From: an uncultured Lachnospiraceae bacterium
GTDB lineage: Bacteria; Bacillota_A; Clostridia; Lachnospirales; Lachnospiraceae
Direction of reading: 5' to 3'
Assembly: GCA_900553635.1 (NCBI GenBank)
Contig: USDU01000042.1
Location: 1 to 14,415, forward strand
Length of the DNA: 14,415 nt
Positions within the stretch are counted from its first letter, which is position 1; each line of letters starts with the position of its first letter. Made by a program: the position numbers and the translations under genes. Of the stretch, positions 6,237 to 14,415 are shown piece by piece. The notes under the pieces are model-generated. The model was not told the DNA's origin. It searched no databases and saw only the letters and a list, made by a program, of their open reading frames with translations.

Positions 6237-8387
6237 TCAGATCAGTATCATTCCGCCCATTTCCACGTCCAGTTTCATTCCTGTATTTTCCAGATACTGC
6301 TCTTTATCCGTAAGCTCGTAAAAATCCTGTGCTCCGTCCACCACCAGACGCAGCATTCCCGCTCTGTACATCTTCTCAAACAGCATTTCTTTCCGACCGT
6401 CTCCCCGATAGACATTTACGCAATATTTTCCGGCCTTTCTCATCAATCCCTTTGTCAGTCCCTTTTGCCGAATTTCCTGCAAAAGCTCCTCTGCCTCCGG
6501 TTCTCTGTTTACATATACGGTAACTGAATTTTCTTCAATCAGATTAAATTCCCTGGCGACTGTTGCAAAATGGTAATCTCTGTCTTTGAATTTATCTAAA
6601 ATATCTTTTTTATCCAGGCTCCCGCCCCTGATGTGATAAAGTCTGCGGAAATATTCCGTAATATGCTCCAGGGTTGTAATATCTTTTCCCTCTGCCAACA
6701 GACTTTTTGTCGTATCGATCTGCTGCTGTTGTCCCGGTATGTGTTCTTTGTCCTCCCATTGAAATATATGGACCACACTCTCTTTTTTATCTCTGTTCCC
6801 ATTTCGATTGCAGCGTCCTGCTGCCTGAATAATGGAATCCACACTGGCAAGTTCCCGATATACAGACTTAAAATCCAAATCTACTCCCGCCTCTACCAGA
6901 CTTGTGGAAATAACGATACATTTTTTATCCTTCTCCTTTATCCTGCTGCGAATTTCATTCAGGACTCTCCTTCTGTGTAACGGATACATGCTGGTCGATA
7001 AATGATAGATCCCCTCGCCCCGCAGCTGTTCATAAAGTCTCTGCGCTCTTTTCCGTGTATTAACAATACACAGTGCCTGTCCCTCCTGACACAGACTTTC
7101 TATCATATTCTCTTCCGTTACCGTTCCCATATTCTGATAAGTAACTCTTTCAAAAAATTGAAACTGTTCCTCTCTTCTTGGACATAATTCTCTGACCGTC
7201 TGTTTTCCATGAAAAAACGGAAGCAACGCCGGCTGTGTCGCCGTACACAATACGATGCTGGCTCCATATCGCTGCAGCAATTCCTCCATGATTGCAATAC
7301 ACGGCTTTAAATAATTTGTCGGAAGCATCTGTGCCTCATCAAATATAATCACACTGTTTGCAATATTATGCAGCTTCCGGCATTTCGATGATTTATTGGC
7401 ATACAGAGATTCAAAAAACTGGACATTTGTAATCACCACTATCGGTTTATCCCAGTTTTCCGCCGCCAGCTGCATCGGTTTAAATTCCTCTGAGCTTTCA
7501 TAATCCACATTGCTGTGATTTTCCAATACATTTTCATTCCCCAGTATTTCACGAAATACCTGTGCATTCTGTTCAATAATACTTGTATAGGGAATGACAT
7601 AGATGATCCGATCCATCTGATTTTTCACGGCATGCTGCAATGCAAATGCCATCGAAGAAATCGTTTTTCCTCCACCGGTAGGCACCGTAAGTTGAAATAA
7701 CCCCTTATATGATTTGCCCTGCTCCAGACAATTTCTGAGAATCTCACTTCGTCTGCCGTTGATGGTTCTATCGTCCCAATCTTCAAGCCATGTAGCTATA
7801 TGCTCTTTGAACCTGAGTAAAAGATTTTCCATATTCTCCCCGGAATCTCTTTGAGCTGCCCCGCCACTCATGAATTGTTCCGTATCAAGGAAATCTGCAT
7901 CTACCAGACAGGAGTATAGCATACAGATAAAGGTACTCAATGAGAAATCAAAATCCGCCACCTGTTCCGGCGCAAATGGCTCCGTAGTGATTTTCGGAAT
8001 CTCTATTTCTTTTTTATATTCGCTGTAATCACAAACCTTTTTTTCAAGTCTGCCCAACAGGCTGGCGGATACTCCTTTTCTCCCGCAATCCGGAAGTCCG
8101 GCATGGTGTCCGGCGATACAATAGCTCATCAGGCTATAATATGCTCCCAATTCATTGCTTACCTGCGCCCCTGCCGTAGAGTGATCCACGCGCAGATCCG
8201 GATTCTCCTGAATTTTACGCTGGAATTCCGATGAATACTTCCCTATATCGTGAAGTAATCCGCAGTAATATCCCCAGTCTGCTGAGCCGAATTTTGCGGC
8301 AAACTTTTCAGCAAGCTTTGCTGTTCCCTGTAAATGTTCTTTTACCGATTGTTTCCTGCTCTCCGTCAGATGTGCATAATAATCCAT
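6237..8387 (-). CDS. cas3: Cas3 helicase-nuclease, type I-C
   Basis: 716-residue fusion of HD nuclease and superfamily 2 helicase, the standard order. HD domain residues are H18 (VKEH), H46-D47 (LLHDIGK), H69, H94-H95 (AGHHAGLP) and D164. The helicase shows Walker A VPTGGGKT (235-242), the DEAQ box (350-353, IIFDEAQ), a TAT motif (382-384), STSLVEAGVDLDF and the arginine-rich IIQAAGRCNRNG motif VI. Cas3 is recruited by target-bound Cascade to nick and degrade DNA. The frame is open to 8414, but the ATG at 8387 has GGGGGA four bases upstream while the earlier ATG has none. cas3 is separated from the remaining cas genes by a 312-bp gap with its own promoters, so it can be regulated apart from Cascade. 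Confidence 0.97.
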   Translation of the reverse strand: MDYYAHLTESRKQSVKEHLQGTAKLAEKFAAKFGSADWGYYCGLLHDIGKYSSEFQRKIQENPDLRVDHSTAGAQVSNELGAYYSLMSYCIAGHHAGLPDCGRKGVSASLLGRLEKKVCDYSEYKKEIEIPKITTEPFAPEQVADFDFSLSTFICMLYSCLVDADFLDTEQFMSGGAAQRDSGENMENLLLRFKEHIATWLEDWDDRTINGRRSEILRNCLEQGKSYKGLFQLTVPTGGGKTISSMAFALQHAVKNQMDRIIYVIPYTSIIEQNAQVFREILGNENVLENHSNVDYESSEEFKPMQLAAENWDKPIVVITNVQFFESLYANKSSKCRKLHNIANSVIIFDEAQMLPTNYLKPCIAIMEELLQRYGASIVLCTATQPALLPFFHGKQTVRELCPRREEQFQFFERVTYQNMGTVTEENMIESLCQEGQALCIVNTRKRAQRLYEQLRGEGIYHLSTSMYPLHRRRVLNEIRSRIKEKDKKCIVISTSLVEAGVDLDFKSVYRELASVDSIIQAAGRCNRNGNRDKKESVVHIFQWEDKEHIPGQQQQIDTTKSLLAEGKDITTLEHITEYFRRLYHIRGGSLDKKDILDKFKDRDYHFATVAREFNLIEENSVTVYVNREPEAEELLQEIRQKGLTKGLMRKAGKYCVNVYRGDGRKEMLFEKMYRAGMLRLVVDGAQDFYELTDKEQYLENTGMKLDVEMGGMILI

Positions 8388-8421
8388 TGAATTCCCCCAT
8401 ATATGAATCGTCATTTTTTAT

Positions 8422-8450
8422 ATTGTACCAAGCCAACGCTCCGACATCTA
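8422..8450 (-). promoter_or_regulatory. Probable cas3 promoter
   Basis: TACAAT on the minus strand (8422-8427) preceded by TGG is an extended -10 (TGGTACAAT). A weak TAGATG at 8445-8450, 17 bases away, may serve as -35. Start would be near 8415, giving a leader of about 28 nt with a GGGGGA ribosome site before the ATG at 8387. The promoter lies just downstream of the lipoprotein gene's terminator, so cas3 starts a new transcription unit. Confidence 0.5.
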
Positions 8451-8487
8451 GATCTAAGTTTCTAAAATAATCCTTTCAAATTCGTGC

Positions 8488-8525
8488 AAAAACACCCGGC
8501 GGAAGGATTCCTTCCGACCGGGTGT
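8488..8525 (-). terminator. Rho-independent terminator of the lipoprotein gene
   Basis: A long hairpin pairs 8492-8499 (ACACCCGG) with 8518-8525 and, after a one-base bulge at 8517, 8500-8506 (CGGAAGG) with 8510-8516, around a 3-nt loop. On the minus strand it is followed by a T-run (8492-8488). It begins 11 bp past the lipoprotein stop and insulates that gene from cas3. Confidence 0.92.
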
Positions 8526-8536
8526 CACACCTGTCT

Positions 8537-9394
8537 TTAACCTGCATAGGGCAGTGATTCAAACAGCTCATTCTCATCTACGCCGCCAATTGTATATGCG
8601 TAATTTCCTTCCCCGTCCAGATCCACCTGGAAACTGCCCGGAGTGCCGTCCTCCCTTTCAAAATAGAATACTCCGTCCTCCGAATATGCCGTCGGGGTGA
8701 TGATATCGCCAGGCTTCAGCTCCGTACTGCCGCCTTCGATCCGGCAGCTGATCTCGCCTGTTACGGTTAGCACAGGCCTGTATCCGTCCGGAGTGCCCCG
8801 GAATTCATACAGCGTGCTGTCTGTGGTAAAGCGGCCGTTTTCAATGGTGTAAGTCCGGGTACCGCCATAGCTGCCCAGCACGTCTATCTTGGAGGTAATA
8901 GAAAATCCGTCCTCGGGATTCTTTGGCATATCACCCAGAGAACCATCTATCACATCTGTCTCGGTGATTTCCTTCGCATCTGCCCGAAGCAGATAGACCA
9001 CCCGCCAGTCATTGAAGGTGCCGGTTTCTGTCAGCATATAGGTACCGTCCTTCTGAACTACCTCATAGATACTCTTTACTTCCAGACTTTCATCCAGCTT
9101 CAGGGTCTGATCCCCGTATATAGCGTTGACTGCAAGAATCTCATCGTCGTCCGGATATGCCTGCTCGGTGGTTATAGTGAATTTCTTTCCGTTTATCTCG
9201 GTCGGGATATTGACAGCCAGCGGGGTGACGCTTCCGGATTTTTCGTCCTCGGATATCAGCGGGGTATCGGAATCTGCGGTGTCTTCGGTGCTCTGGGATG
9301 GTGTCGTCGTATCCTTATCTGTGTTTTGGGCATTGCAGCCGACCAGCAGGGCTGCGGTCAGCAATATGCATAGCAATATCTTTTTTCTCTTCAT
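8537..9394 (-). CDS. Putative lipoprotein of unknown function
   Basis: 285 residues with a typical lipoprotein signal peptide: basic MKRKK, a hydrophobic stretch (6-18) and lipobox LVGC with the lipidated cysteine at 20. A Thr/Ser/Asp-rich linker (21-55) would space the body from the membrane. The rest is acidic and beta-rich in appearance, with no catalytic motif I recognise. The ATG at 9394 has AGGAGG nine bases upstream. It lies 78 bp downstream of the CsoR-family gene with no clear terminator or strong promoter between them, so co-transcription is possible. It ends at a strong terminator. I cannot assign a function. Confidence 0.85.
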   Translation of the reverse strand: MKRKKILLCILLTAALLVGCNAQNTDKDTTTPSQSTEDTADSDTPLISEDEKSGSVTPLAVNIPTEINGKKFTITTEQAYPDDDEILAVNAIYGDQTLKLDESLEVKSIYEVVQKDGTYMLTETGTFNDWRVVYLLRADAKEITETDVIDGSLGDMPKNPEDGFSITSKIDVLGSYGGTRTYTIENGRFTTDSTLYEFRGTPDGYRPVLTVTGEISCRIEGGSTELKPGDIITPTAYSEDGVFYFEREDGTPGSFQVDLDGEGNYAYTIGGVDENELFESLPYAG

Positions 9395-9472
9395 ATTCTT
9401 GCGCCTCCTGTTTCTGTTATCTTAGCGCATTTTTCCGTAGCTTCGTTTAAGTTTTTATGAAGAATTTTTTAT

Positions 9473-9904
9473 TTATTTGATGAAGCGGTCGATGGCTGCG
9501 GTCAGCTCTTCTATAGCTTCATGGTCGCCGCTTTCAACGGCGTCTACCATACAGTGCTCGATGTGATCCTTTAAGATCACCTTTGCCGTATTATTAATAG
9601 CTGCCTTTACGGCGGAAAGCTGTACCAGCACTTCGCTGCAGTCGCGGCCATCTTCCACCATGCGTTTGATGGACTCCATGTGGCCGATGGCCCTGGACAG
9701 GCGGTTCAGAACGGCCTTGGTGTTCTGATGGGTATGGGTATGCCCGTGACCATGGGCGTGACCGTCCTCATGACTATGCTCATGGCTGTGCTCATGTGTG
9801 TGCGGTTCCAAATGGCTGTGTTCCCCATCTGTGTGCGTATGCTCATAGACGGTGCCGTCCGGCGCTATATGTGTATGGGTATGTATCTGTTCCTTCATGA
9901 TCAT
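9473..9904 (-). CDS. CsoR/RcnR-family metal-sensing repressor with His-rich N-terminal extension
   Basis: About 143 residues in two parts. Roughly the first 60 form an extension packed with His in HTHTH, HEHSHEHSH and HGHGHTHTH runs. The C-terminal 80 are a CsoR/DUF156 four-helix-bundle repressor starting at KAVLNRLSRAIGHMESIKRM. The CsoR-type ligand set is present: Cys in DCSEVLVQL, then His and Cys four apart in DHIEHC, which points to Cu(I)-type sensing. The His-rich part could buffer or widen metal binding. Start is uncertain: ATG at 9904 or 9898 (two codons later) share an AAAGAG-type ribosome site, and the frame extends to 9940 upstream of the promoter start. No copper ATPase or chaperone gene is nearby, so its regulon lies elsewhere or it regulates itself and possibly the lipoprotein gene. 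Confidence 0.88.
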   Translation of the reverse strand: MIMKEQIHTHTHIAPDGTVYEHTHTDGEHSHLEPHTHEHSHEHSHEDGHAHGHGHTHTHQNTKAVLNRLSRAIGHMESIKRMVEDGRDCSEVLVQLSAVKAAINNTAKVILKDHIEHCMVDAVESGDHEAIEELTAAIDRFIK

Positions 9905-9928
9905 CGTTCTCTTTCTTGGGTTTTGTCC

Positions 9929-9957
9929 AGTATAGCACACGCATATTCAAAATACAA
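9929..9957 (-). promoter_or_regulatory. Promoter of the CsoR-family gene
   Basis: Minus-strand TTGTAT (9952-9957), 17 bases, then TATACT (9929-9934) preceded by TGC, an extended -10. Start would be near 9922, leaving a leader of about 18 nt. This rules out the longer 155-residue reading that begins at 9940. I see no convincing CsoR-type G/C operator palindrome overlapping it. Confidence 0.65.
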
Positions 9958-9996
9958 TCCTGGGTGAGGGGATGTTTTTCCCACTTTTTTGGGCTT

Positions 9997-11469
9997 TTAC
10001 GCCTGCTGCTCCGTCAATTTCCGGCGAAGCTCCTCCTCTTTTCCTCCGGCATTCAGAAAGTCTTCCGCCTCCCCGGAAAGCTCCCCCAGCTCCTCCTGCA
10101 ATACCCTGCTGCAGACCGGCTGCTCCCGGATGCCGGTCAGAAAGATCACCAACTCCTGCTTTTTCCCGAAGGCTTCACGGACGAAGGCTGCGCCGTTTTG
10201 CATGGCTGCGGTCAGTTCTTTCCGCTGCCGTTCTGCCCGGATCTGTTCCTGTCCGCTTCTCTCCGAAAATGCGTCCGTAGCTCCGCCTGTCCTGACTGCC
10301 TCCCTGCAGTCCCGGATCACGTTGAAAAGCCGCTGTTCCCGTTCTTCTTCCCCTGCATCCAGCAGACCGTTTTCTTTGCGTACCGCCAGGCTCTTTCTCC
10401 GACGGTCCAGGCGCTCGTCCACAAGCGCTGTCAGCTGCTCTGCGTTTCCCTGTCCCAGGCCGTCCGCAAAGAAGCGCAAACTGTCGGACAGCTTCTGCTG
10501 TTCCTCGTACGCCCTTCCCATGGTGTAAATGCGCTGTAACAGAAGCCAGACGATGCAGAGGCGCTCGTCAAAGGGCAGGGACGGCAGATTCGTCGGCACG
10601 TCCGCTGCTCCGGTCAGAATCTGCTCAGGCTTCAGCTCCTTCTTCCATTTTTCATAAAGACGGTAATAAAAGGTAAATTCCGTCGCCGTGTCCTCGTCCT
10701 GAAGATACTGGCCGAACAGCGCCTCCTCAACGCCAAGCTCCAGTTCCTCCATGGTTAGCAGTATCTCTGACAAATCTTCCCAGGCCCGTCCGGTCACAAA
10801 GCCCTTCTCGCCAGGCTCCATCACGTAAAAGCGTTCCGGGCGCAGCTCCAGGAAGGACAATACCGCCGGATGCAGGCCGCGCTCCACCGCATAATGCTTC
10901 CAGATGGGAAAATCCGGTTCCACCTTCATATAGCGCACCCGATCCAGGGTAACCGTATCGAATTCCCGCACCGAACGGTTGTAGGCAGGTGGATTACCGG
11001 CCGCCACGATGACCCAGCCCTCGGGCAGCGCATGGCTTCCGAAGGTCTTGTACTGGAGAAATTGCAGCATGGCGGGCATCAGGGTCTCTGACACACAGTT
11101 GATCTCGTCCAGAAATAAAATGCCGTCCCTACATCCGGTTTTTTCCATCTGCTCATAGACCGACGCAATGATTTCACTCATAGTATAAGAAGTCACGGTG
11201 TACTCTTTTCCCGCGAACTGCTTTTCTGTCAATACCGGCAAGCCGATGGCGCTCTGGCGGGTATGGTGGGTCATGGTGTAAGACACCAGGCCGACGCCGC
11301 ATTCTCCGGCAATCTGCTCCATGATGGCGGTCTTGCCGATACCCGGCGGGCCAATCAGCAGCACTGGCCGCTGTCTCGGCACCGGGATCCGGAAGGTTCC
11401 CGCCGCCGTTCTGGCTGTGTAAGCCCGGACTGTCTTTTTGATTTCTTCTTTTGCTTCCTGTATATTCAT
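9997..11469 (-). CDS. MoxR-type AAA+ ATPase
   Basis: 490 residues. The N-terminal half is an AAA+ module: Walker A GPPGIGKT (40-47), Walker B ILFLDE (117-122), sensor-1 Asn in AAGNPP (N159) and a likely arginine finger around R177 (TLDRVRYMKV). The C-terminal half (about 240-490) is helical and charged, without a motif I recognise. MoxR ATPases usually work with a VWA-domain partner as chaperones that assemble or activate other proteins. Here the partner gene is directly upstream, overlapping by ATGA at 11466-11469, so the two are translationally coupled. I see no clear terminator after the stop; only weak hairpins occur before the csoR-like promoter. Confidence 0.9.
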   Translation of the reverse strand: MNIQEAKEEIKKTVRAYTARTAAGTFRIPVPRQRPVLLIGPPGIGKTAIMEQIAGECGVGLVSYTMTHHTRQSAIGLPVLTEKQFAGKEYTVTSYTMSEIIASVYEQMEKTGCRDGILFLDEINCVSETLMPAMLQFLQYKTFGSHALPEGWVIVAAGNPPAYNRSVREFDTVTLDRVRYMKVEPDFPIWKHYAVERGLHPAVLSFLELRPERFYVMEPGEKGFVTGRAWEDLSEILLTMEELELGVEEALFGQYLQDEDTATEFTFYYRLYEKWKKELKPEQILTGAADVPTNLPSLPFDERLCIVWLLLQRIYTMGRAYEEQQKLSDSLRFFADGLGQGNAEQLTALVDERLDRRRKSLAVRKENGLLDAGEEEREQRLFNVIRDCREAVRTGGATDAFSERSGQEQIRAERQRKELTAAMQNGAAFVREAFGKKQELVIFLTGIREQPVCSRVLQEELGELSGEAEDFLNAGGKEEELRRKLTEQQA

Positions 11470-12671
11470 GCCCTTTTCTCCTCCAATACCAGTCTGTGTA
11501 CCCAGTCCGGCATATCGATACTGTCAAAATGCCCCTGCAGCATTACGAACCAGACCTGATAGTCCGGCTCCTTCTTCGGATACCAGCCGCAGCCGTCCGT
11601 AAAATACAGAATTCCCTGTAAATCCCGCAGCTCTCCCCGCTGCCTCAGCTCCTCAATCCGCGCGAAGGCCGGACGGAAATCTGTCCCGCCCCCGCCCCGG
11701 ATCTCCAGGTGCTCCAGATATTTTTCGAATTCTTCCCGGCTGTGAATGCAGTCGTCCCGTTGGATCTGATTGTCGCACTGGATCAGGTGCAGGCAGAAGC
11801 TTCGGAAAAACAGGCGATCCTGCTCCAGAATTCCCCTGGTCTCCTCCAGGAATACCCGCACCAGTTCTTTTTCACAGGAACCGGAGGTATCGATGACAAT
11901 GACCAGGTCGGCGATTTTCCGTTCCTCACTGTATTCCAGCGGTTCTATCAGCGGCATATTTCCATACATTTCCAGTCCGTAAGTGTACCAGGAATACTGA
12001 AACTCGTCCAGATTCAGACGGCTGTCTTCCCGGTAGGAGGACAGGCCTCTTAAAATACTCCGATAATCGCCCCGCTGACCGGCTGCCGGAACCAGCTGCC
12101 GGGTGCGGTGCCGCTTCGCCGTCCCCGCTTTCCGTTTTCCTCTGGGATTGCCGCTTCGAAGCAGCTTCTCCCCCTGCCCCTGCCAGAAGGCCTTTTCCCG
12201 CTCGTCAGGCTTCTGTCCCCAGAGGCTGTGGTCGTCTACCGGGGACTTTTCCGGGATAGATTTCCCCAAAAGTTCTTCCGTCAGCGCCCAGGCCTTTTCG
12301 TCGCAGTCAGACTCCCAGGCCTTTCGTTCCTTTGGTTCCACACGCCAGGTCTCGAAGGGGTGCCCCAGGAGACAGTGGCTGAGCATGTGCAGCAGCTCCC
12401 GGCAGAGGAAATCGCTGTCTTTTAAGAAATCTGACCTGAGCCGGGACGGGGAGAGATAAAAGACGCGGCCGTCGATCCGAAAGCCCGCGCAGGCCCTGTC
12501 CGCGCTTTCCTGTTCCACTCCCCCATTAGGTTCCGGCTGCTTCGGCTCTTCGATCCGGAACTTCACCGCGCCCAGCACAGGAGCCAGGCCGTGAAGCTGC
12601 TGGTAGAGCTTCAGCTTCAGCAGTTCAAGGATTTCATATTCGGTTGTGTACTGGCCGGCCTGATTTTCCAT
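11466..12671 (-). CDS. VWA-like protein with degenerate zincin motif (DUF2201-type)
   Basis: 401 residues. The N-terminal part resembles the putative metallopeptidase domain often joined to VWA-like domains: LLHMLSHCLLGHP (93-105) corresponds to HExxHxxxxH but carries Met96 in place of the catalytic Glu. D122 or D124 (SDCDEKA) could be a further ligand. The middle (140-215) is basic and likely a flexible linker. The C-terminal part (about 250-400) is a VWA-like domain with a complete MIDAS set: DTSGS (261-265), T330 in GGGGTDF and D359 in FTDG. The start at 12671 is preferred because GGAG lies seven bases upstream; in-frame ATGs at 12713 and 12746 lack a well-placed site. It is coupled to the MoxR ATPase downstream. 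Its client is unknown. Confidence 0.85.
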   Translation of the reverse strand: MENQAGQYTTEYEILELLKLKLYQQLHGLAPVLGAVKFRIEEPKQPEPNGGVEQESADRACAGFRIDGRVFYLSPSRLRSDFLKDSDFLCRELLHMLSHCLLGHPFETWRVEPKERKAWESDCDEKAWALTEELLGKSIPEKSPVDDHSLWGQKPDEREKAFWQGQGEKLLRSGNPRGKRKAGTAKRHRTRQLVPAAGQRGDYRSILRGLSSYREDSRLNLDEFQYSWYTYGLEMYGNMPLIEPLEYSEERKIADLVIVIDTSGSCEKELVRVFLEETRGILEQDRLFFRSFCLHLIQCDNQIQRDDCIHSREEFEKYLEHLEIRGGGGTDFRPAFARIEELRQRGELRDLQGILYFTDGCGWYPKKEPDYQVWFVMLQGHFDSIDMPDWVHRLVLEEKRA

Positions 12672-12774
12672 ATCCCCGCTCCGCTTCCTCTCACCTTTCT
12701 TCTTGTCTATCATTTTAACACGATGGCTCCGCTTTATAAAGAACATAAAATAGAATCCCGCGGAGCGTTTTTGT

Positions 12775-12801
12775 GTTATAGGACGAAGTTTCCTATGACA
12801 A
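12775..12801 (-). promoter_or_regulatory. Candidate promoter/operator for the VWA-moxR operon
   Basis: Minus-strand TTGTCA (12796-12801) and TATAAC (12775-12780) look like -35 and -10 boxes, but the spacing is only 15 bases. An inverted repeat ATAGGA-N7-TCCTAT (12778-12783/12791-12796) fills the spacer and touches both boxes, as an operator might. A second inverted repeat, GCTCCGC/GCGGAGC (12726-12732/12760-12766), lies in the leader. Support is weak. Confidence 0.35.
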
Positions 12802-12843
12802 AAAATATCTGTACCACGCCCCTAGGGAATGATACAGATATTT
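12800..12843 (-). terminator. Rho-independent terminator of asnS
   Basis: An 11-bp perfect stem pairs 12803-12813 (AAATATCTGTA) with 12833-12843, with a 19-nt loop. On the minus strand it runs straight into a T-run (12805-12800). It begins 24 bp past the asnS stop. Its tail overlaps the candidate -35 box of the VWA gene, so the two units are packed closely. Confidence 0.85.
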
Positions 12844-12866
12844 GCAATTTTCTGTAAACTGCAATC

Positions 12867-14258
12867 TTACAGCTCGCAGTTATTTACGGTTCTCGGGAAC
12901 GGAATCACGTCGCGGATATTACCCATACCGGTCAGATACATCACGCAGCGCTCGAAGCCCAGACCAAAACCGGAATGACGGACAGATCCGTATTTCCGCA
13001 GGTCAAGATAGAAGCCGTAATCCTCTTCCTTCAGACCCAGCTCCTGCATACGACCGGTCAGCTTCTCCAGGTCGTCCTCTCTCTGGCTTCCGCCGATGAT
13101 CTCACCGATACCTGGTACCAGACAGTCAACCGCTGCCACGGTCTTTCCGTCATCGTTCAGTTTCATATAGAACGCTTTGATATCTTTCGGATAGTCAGTG
13201 ACAAATACCGGACGTTTGTATACCTGTTCGGTAAGATAACGCTCATGCTCTGTCTGCAGATCGCATCCCCAAGATACTTTGTATTCAAATTTATCGTTGT
13301 TCTTTGTCAGAATATCGATGGCTTCTGTATAAGTCACACGGGCAAATTCAGAATTTGCCACGTTGTTCAGACGGTCTAACAGTCCTTTGTCGATGAAGGA
13401 GTTGAAGAAGTTCATCTCTTCCGGTGCATTTTCCAGAACGTAACGAATAATGTATTTGAGCATGGATTCCGCCAGAATCATATCATCGTCCAGATCTGCA
13501 AAAGCGATCTCCGGCTCAATCATCCAGAATTCTGCTGCATGGCGGGTAGTATTGGAGTTTTCTGCACGGAAAGTCGGTCCGAACGTATAGATGTTGCGGA
13601 ACGCCTGTGCATAAGTCTCACCGTTCAGCTGTCCACTTACAGTCAGGTTGGTCGGTTTATTGAAGAAGTCTTTGGAAAAATCTACTTTTCCGTCTTCCGT
13701 CTTCGGAATGTTGTTCAGATCCATAGTTGTTACCTGGAACATCTCTCCGGCACCTTCGCAGTCACTTCCTGTGATCAGTGGTGTATGCACATAGACAAAT
13801 CCTCTCTCCTGGAAGAACTTGTGAATGGCATAGGCAATCAGAGAACGCACACGGAATACTGCCTGAAACGTATTGGTTCTCGGACGCAGGTGTGAAACCG
13901 TACGCAGATATTCCATGCTGTGGCGTTTTTTCTGCAGCGGATAATCCGGTGCTGAAGCTCCCTCTACGCTGATCTCAGTTGCCTGGATCTCAAACGGCTG
14001 TTTTGCCTGTGGTGTTGCTACCAGTGTTCCTTTTACAATGATGGCCGCACCGACATTCAGTCTGGAAATCTCTGCAAAGTTCTCCATAGAATCGTGGTAT
14101 ACCACCTGTAAGGTCTCAAAAAATGTTCCGTCATGCAGAACGATAAAACCAAATGTTTTGGAGTCACGTACGCTTCGTACCCATCCCCCTACAGTAATCT
14201 CTTTGTCCAGGAATGTTTCCCGGTTTTTGTATATTTCTCTTACAGTTGTAAGCTGCAT
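12867..14258 (-). CDS. asnS: Asparaginyl-tRNA synthetase
   Basis: 463 residues, the usual AsnRS length. The N-terminal OB-fold anticodon-binding domain (about 18-110) contains [21 protein letters not shown]. The class II catalytic core follows: motif 2 is [21 protein letters not shown], and motif 3 is [27 protein letters not shown] near the C-terminus. The FRAE...TRHAAEF and PFPR forms fit AsnRS rather than AspRS. The enzyme charges tRNA-Asn with asparagine in the cytoplasm. The frame extends to 14321, but the ATG at 14258 has GGAGG nine bases upstream and gives the standard N-terminus [10 protein letters not shown]. It is an essential gene with its own promoter and terminator. Confidence 0.97.
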   Translation of the reverse strand: MQLTTVREIYKNRETFLDKEITVGGWVRSVRDSKTFGFIVLHDGTFFETLQVVYHDSMENFAEISRLNVGAAIIVKGTLVATPQAKQPFEIQATEISVEGASAPDYPLQKKRHSMEYLRTVSHLRPRTNTFQAVFRVRSLIAYAIHKFFQERGFVYVHTPLITGSDCEGAGEMFQVTTMDLNNIPKTEDGKVDFSKDFFNKPTNLTVSGQLNGETYAQAFRNIYTFGPTFRAENSNTTRHAAEFWMIEPEIAFADLDDDMILAESMLKYIIRYVLENAPEEMNFFNSFIDKGLLDRLNNVANSEFARVTYTEAIDILTKNNDKFEYKVSWGCDLQTEHERYLTEQVYKRPVFVTDYPKDIKAFYMKLNDDGKTVAAVDCLVPGIGEIIGGSQREDDLEKLTGRMQELGLKEEDYGFYLDLRKYGSVRHSGFGLGFERCVMYLTGMGNIRDVIPFPRTVNNCEL

Positions 14259-14330
14259 AACAAAAGTCCTCCCTCTCTGATGTTTTCTCAGGCAGCCTGC
14301 CCGTACCTGCAAACTGCCCATATTGCATTT

Positions 14331-14360
14331 ATTGTATCATTGTAACCATTCAACAGTCAA
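14331..14360 (-). promoter_or_regulatory. asnS promoter
   Basis: Minus-strand TTGACT (14355-14360), 18 bases, then TACAAT (14331-14336) preceded by TGA, an extended -10. Start would be near 14324, giving a leader of about 66 nt. That is too short for a T-box, and no T-box consensus is visible. Beyond it, 14361-14415 shows no gene. Confidence 0.7.
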
Positions 14361-14415
14361 CCATCCTGCGGAGTGTTTTTCATATCTTTTATTCGCTTTT
14401 GCTCGCCGCACCAAG

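Noticed and set aside
6205..6527. ATG in the pseudo-crRNA terminator loop opening a plus-strand frame
   Set aside because: It has no ribosome binding site, lies in the loop of the terminator hairpin, and the rest is the antisense shadow of cas3.
9958..9996. CsoR operator or MoxR terminator between the two genes
   Set aside because: Only short GGG/CCC pairings separated by A/T runs are seen; neither a proper palindrome nor a hairpin with a U-tract.
9916..10539. 207-codon plus-strand frame
   Set aside because: It is the antisense shadow of the MoxR ATPase gene, with low-complexity Cys/Leu/Phe content and no ribosome site.
14259..14324. Possible T-box riboswitch upstream of asnS
   Set aside because: The predicted leader is only about 66 nt and shows neither the T-box consensus nor a terminator/antiterminator pair.

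Overview
The window looks like a chromosomal segment of a low-to-mid G+C Firmicute, most likely a clostridial (Lachnospiraceae-like) gut bacterium. This rests on strong AGGAGG-type ribosome binding sites, extended -10 promoters (TGn-TATAAT type), U-tailed hairpin terminators, a Firmicute-type His-rich CsoR-family protein, and the style of the AsnRS and MoxR/VWA proteins. The genus is inference. All recognisable protein genes lie on the minus strand, so transcription runs right to left.

Positions 1-8450 hold a complete type I-C CRISPR-Cas locus. In transcription order it is cas3 (8387-6237), a 312-bp regulatory gap, cas5c, cas8c (with a nested internal start for cas11c), cas7, cas4, cas1, cas2, a 164-bp leader and the CRISPR array. 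The array runs off the left edge; seven spacers and seven full 32-bp repeats are visible. From cas5c to cas2 the genes overlap by 1-4 bp, abut, or are separated by 8 bp, so they form one tightly coupled operon. Every diagnostic catalytic motif checked is present, so the system looks intact.

The most interesting element is in the gap between cas3 and cas5c, on the PLUS strand. An extended -10 promoter (6098-6127) is placed to start a small RNA at a degenerate CRISPR repeat (6134-6159). This keeps the GT, a shortened hairpin, and the exact 11-nt type I-C crRNA 5' handle TGGATTGAAAT. The pseudo-spacer that follows ends in a terminator hairpin. Its first 11 nt, and 21 of its first 27, match a site 75-100 bp upstream that is flanked by a correct TTC PAM and lies at the minus-strand cas5c operon promoter. 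This is the architecture expected of a CreR/CreA-type Cas-regulating pseudo-crRNA: Cascade carrying this RNA would bind, without cleaving, and repress its own operon.

Positions 8488-9957 hold a lipoprotein gene with a strong terminator, and a CsoR/RcnR-family metal sensor with a long His-rich N-terminal extension and its own promoter. Positions 9997-12671 hold a translationally coupled pair: a VWA-domain protein with a zincin-like fold whose catalytic Glu is replaced, and a MoxR-type AAA+ ATPase. The pair appears visibly more G+C-rich than the cas genes. Positions 12800-14360 hold asnS with its own promoter and terminator. This housekeeping gene suggests that the window is chromosomal.
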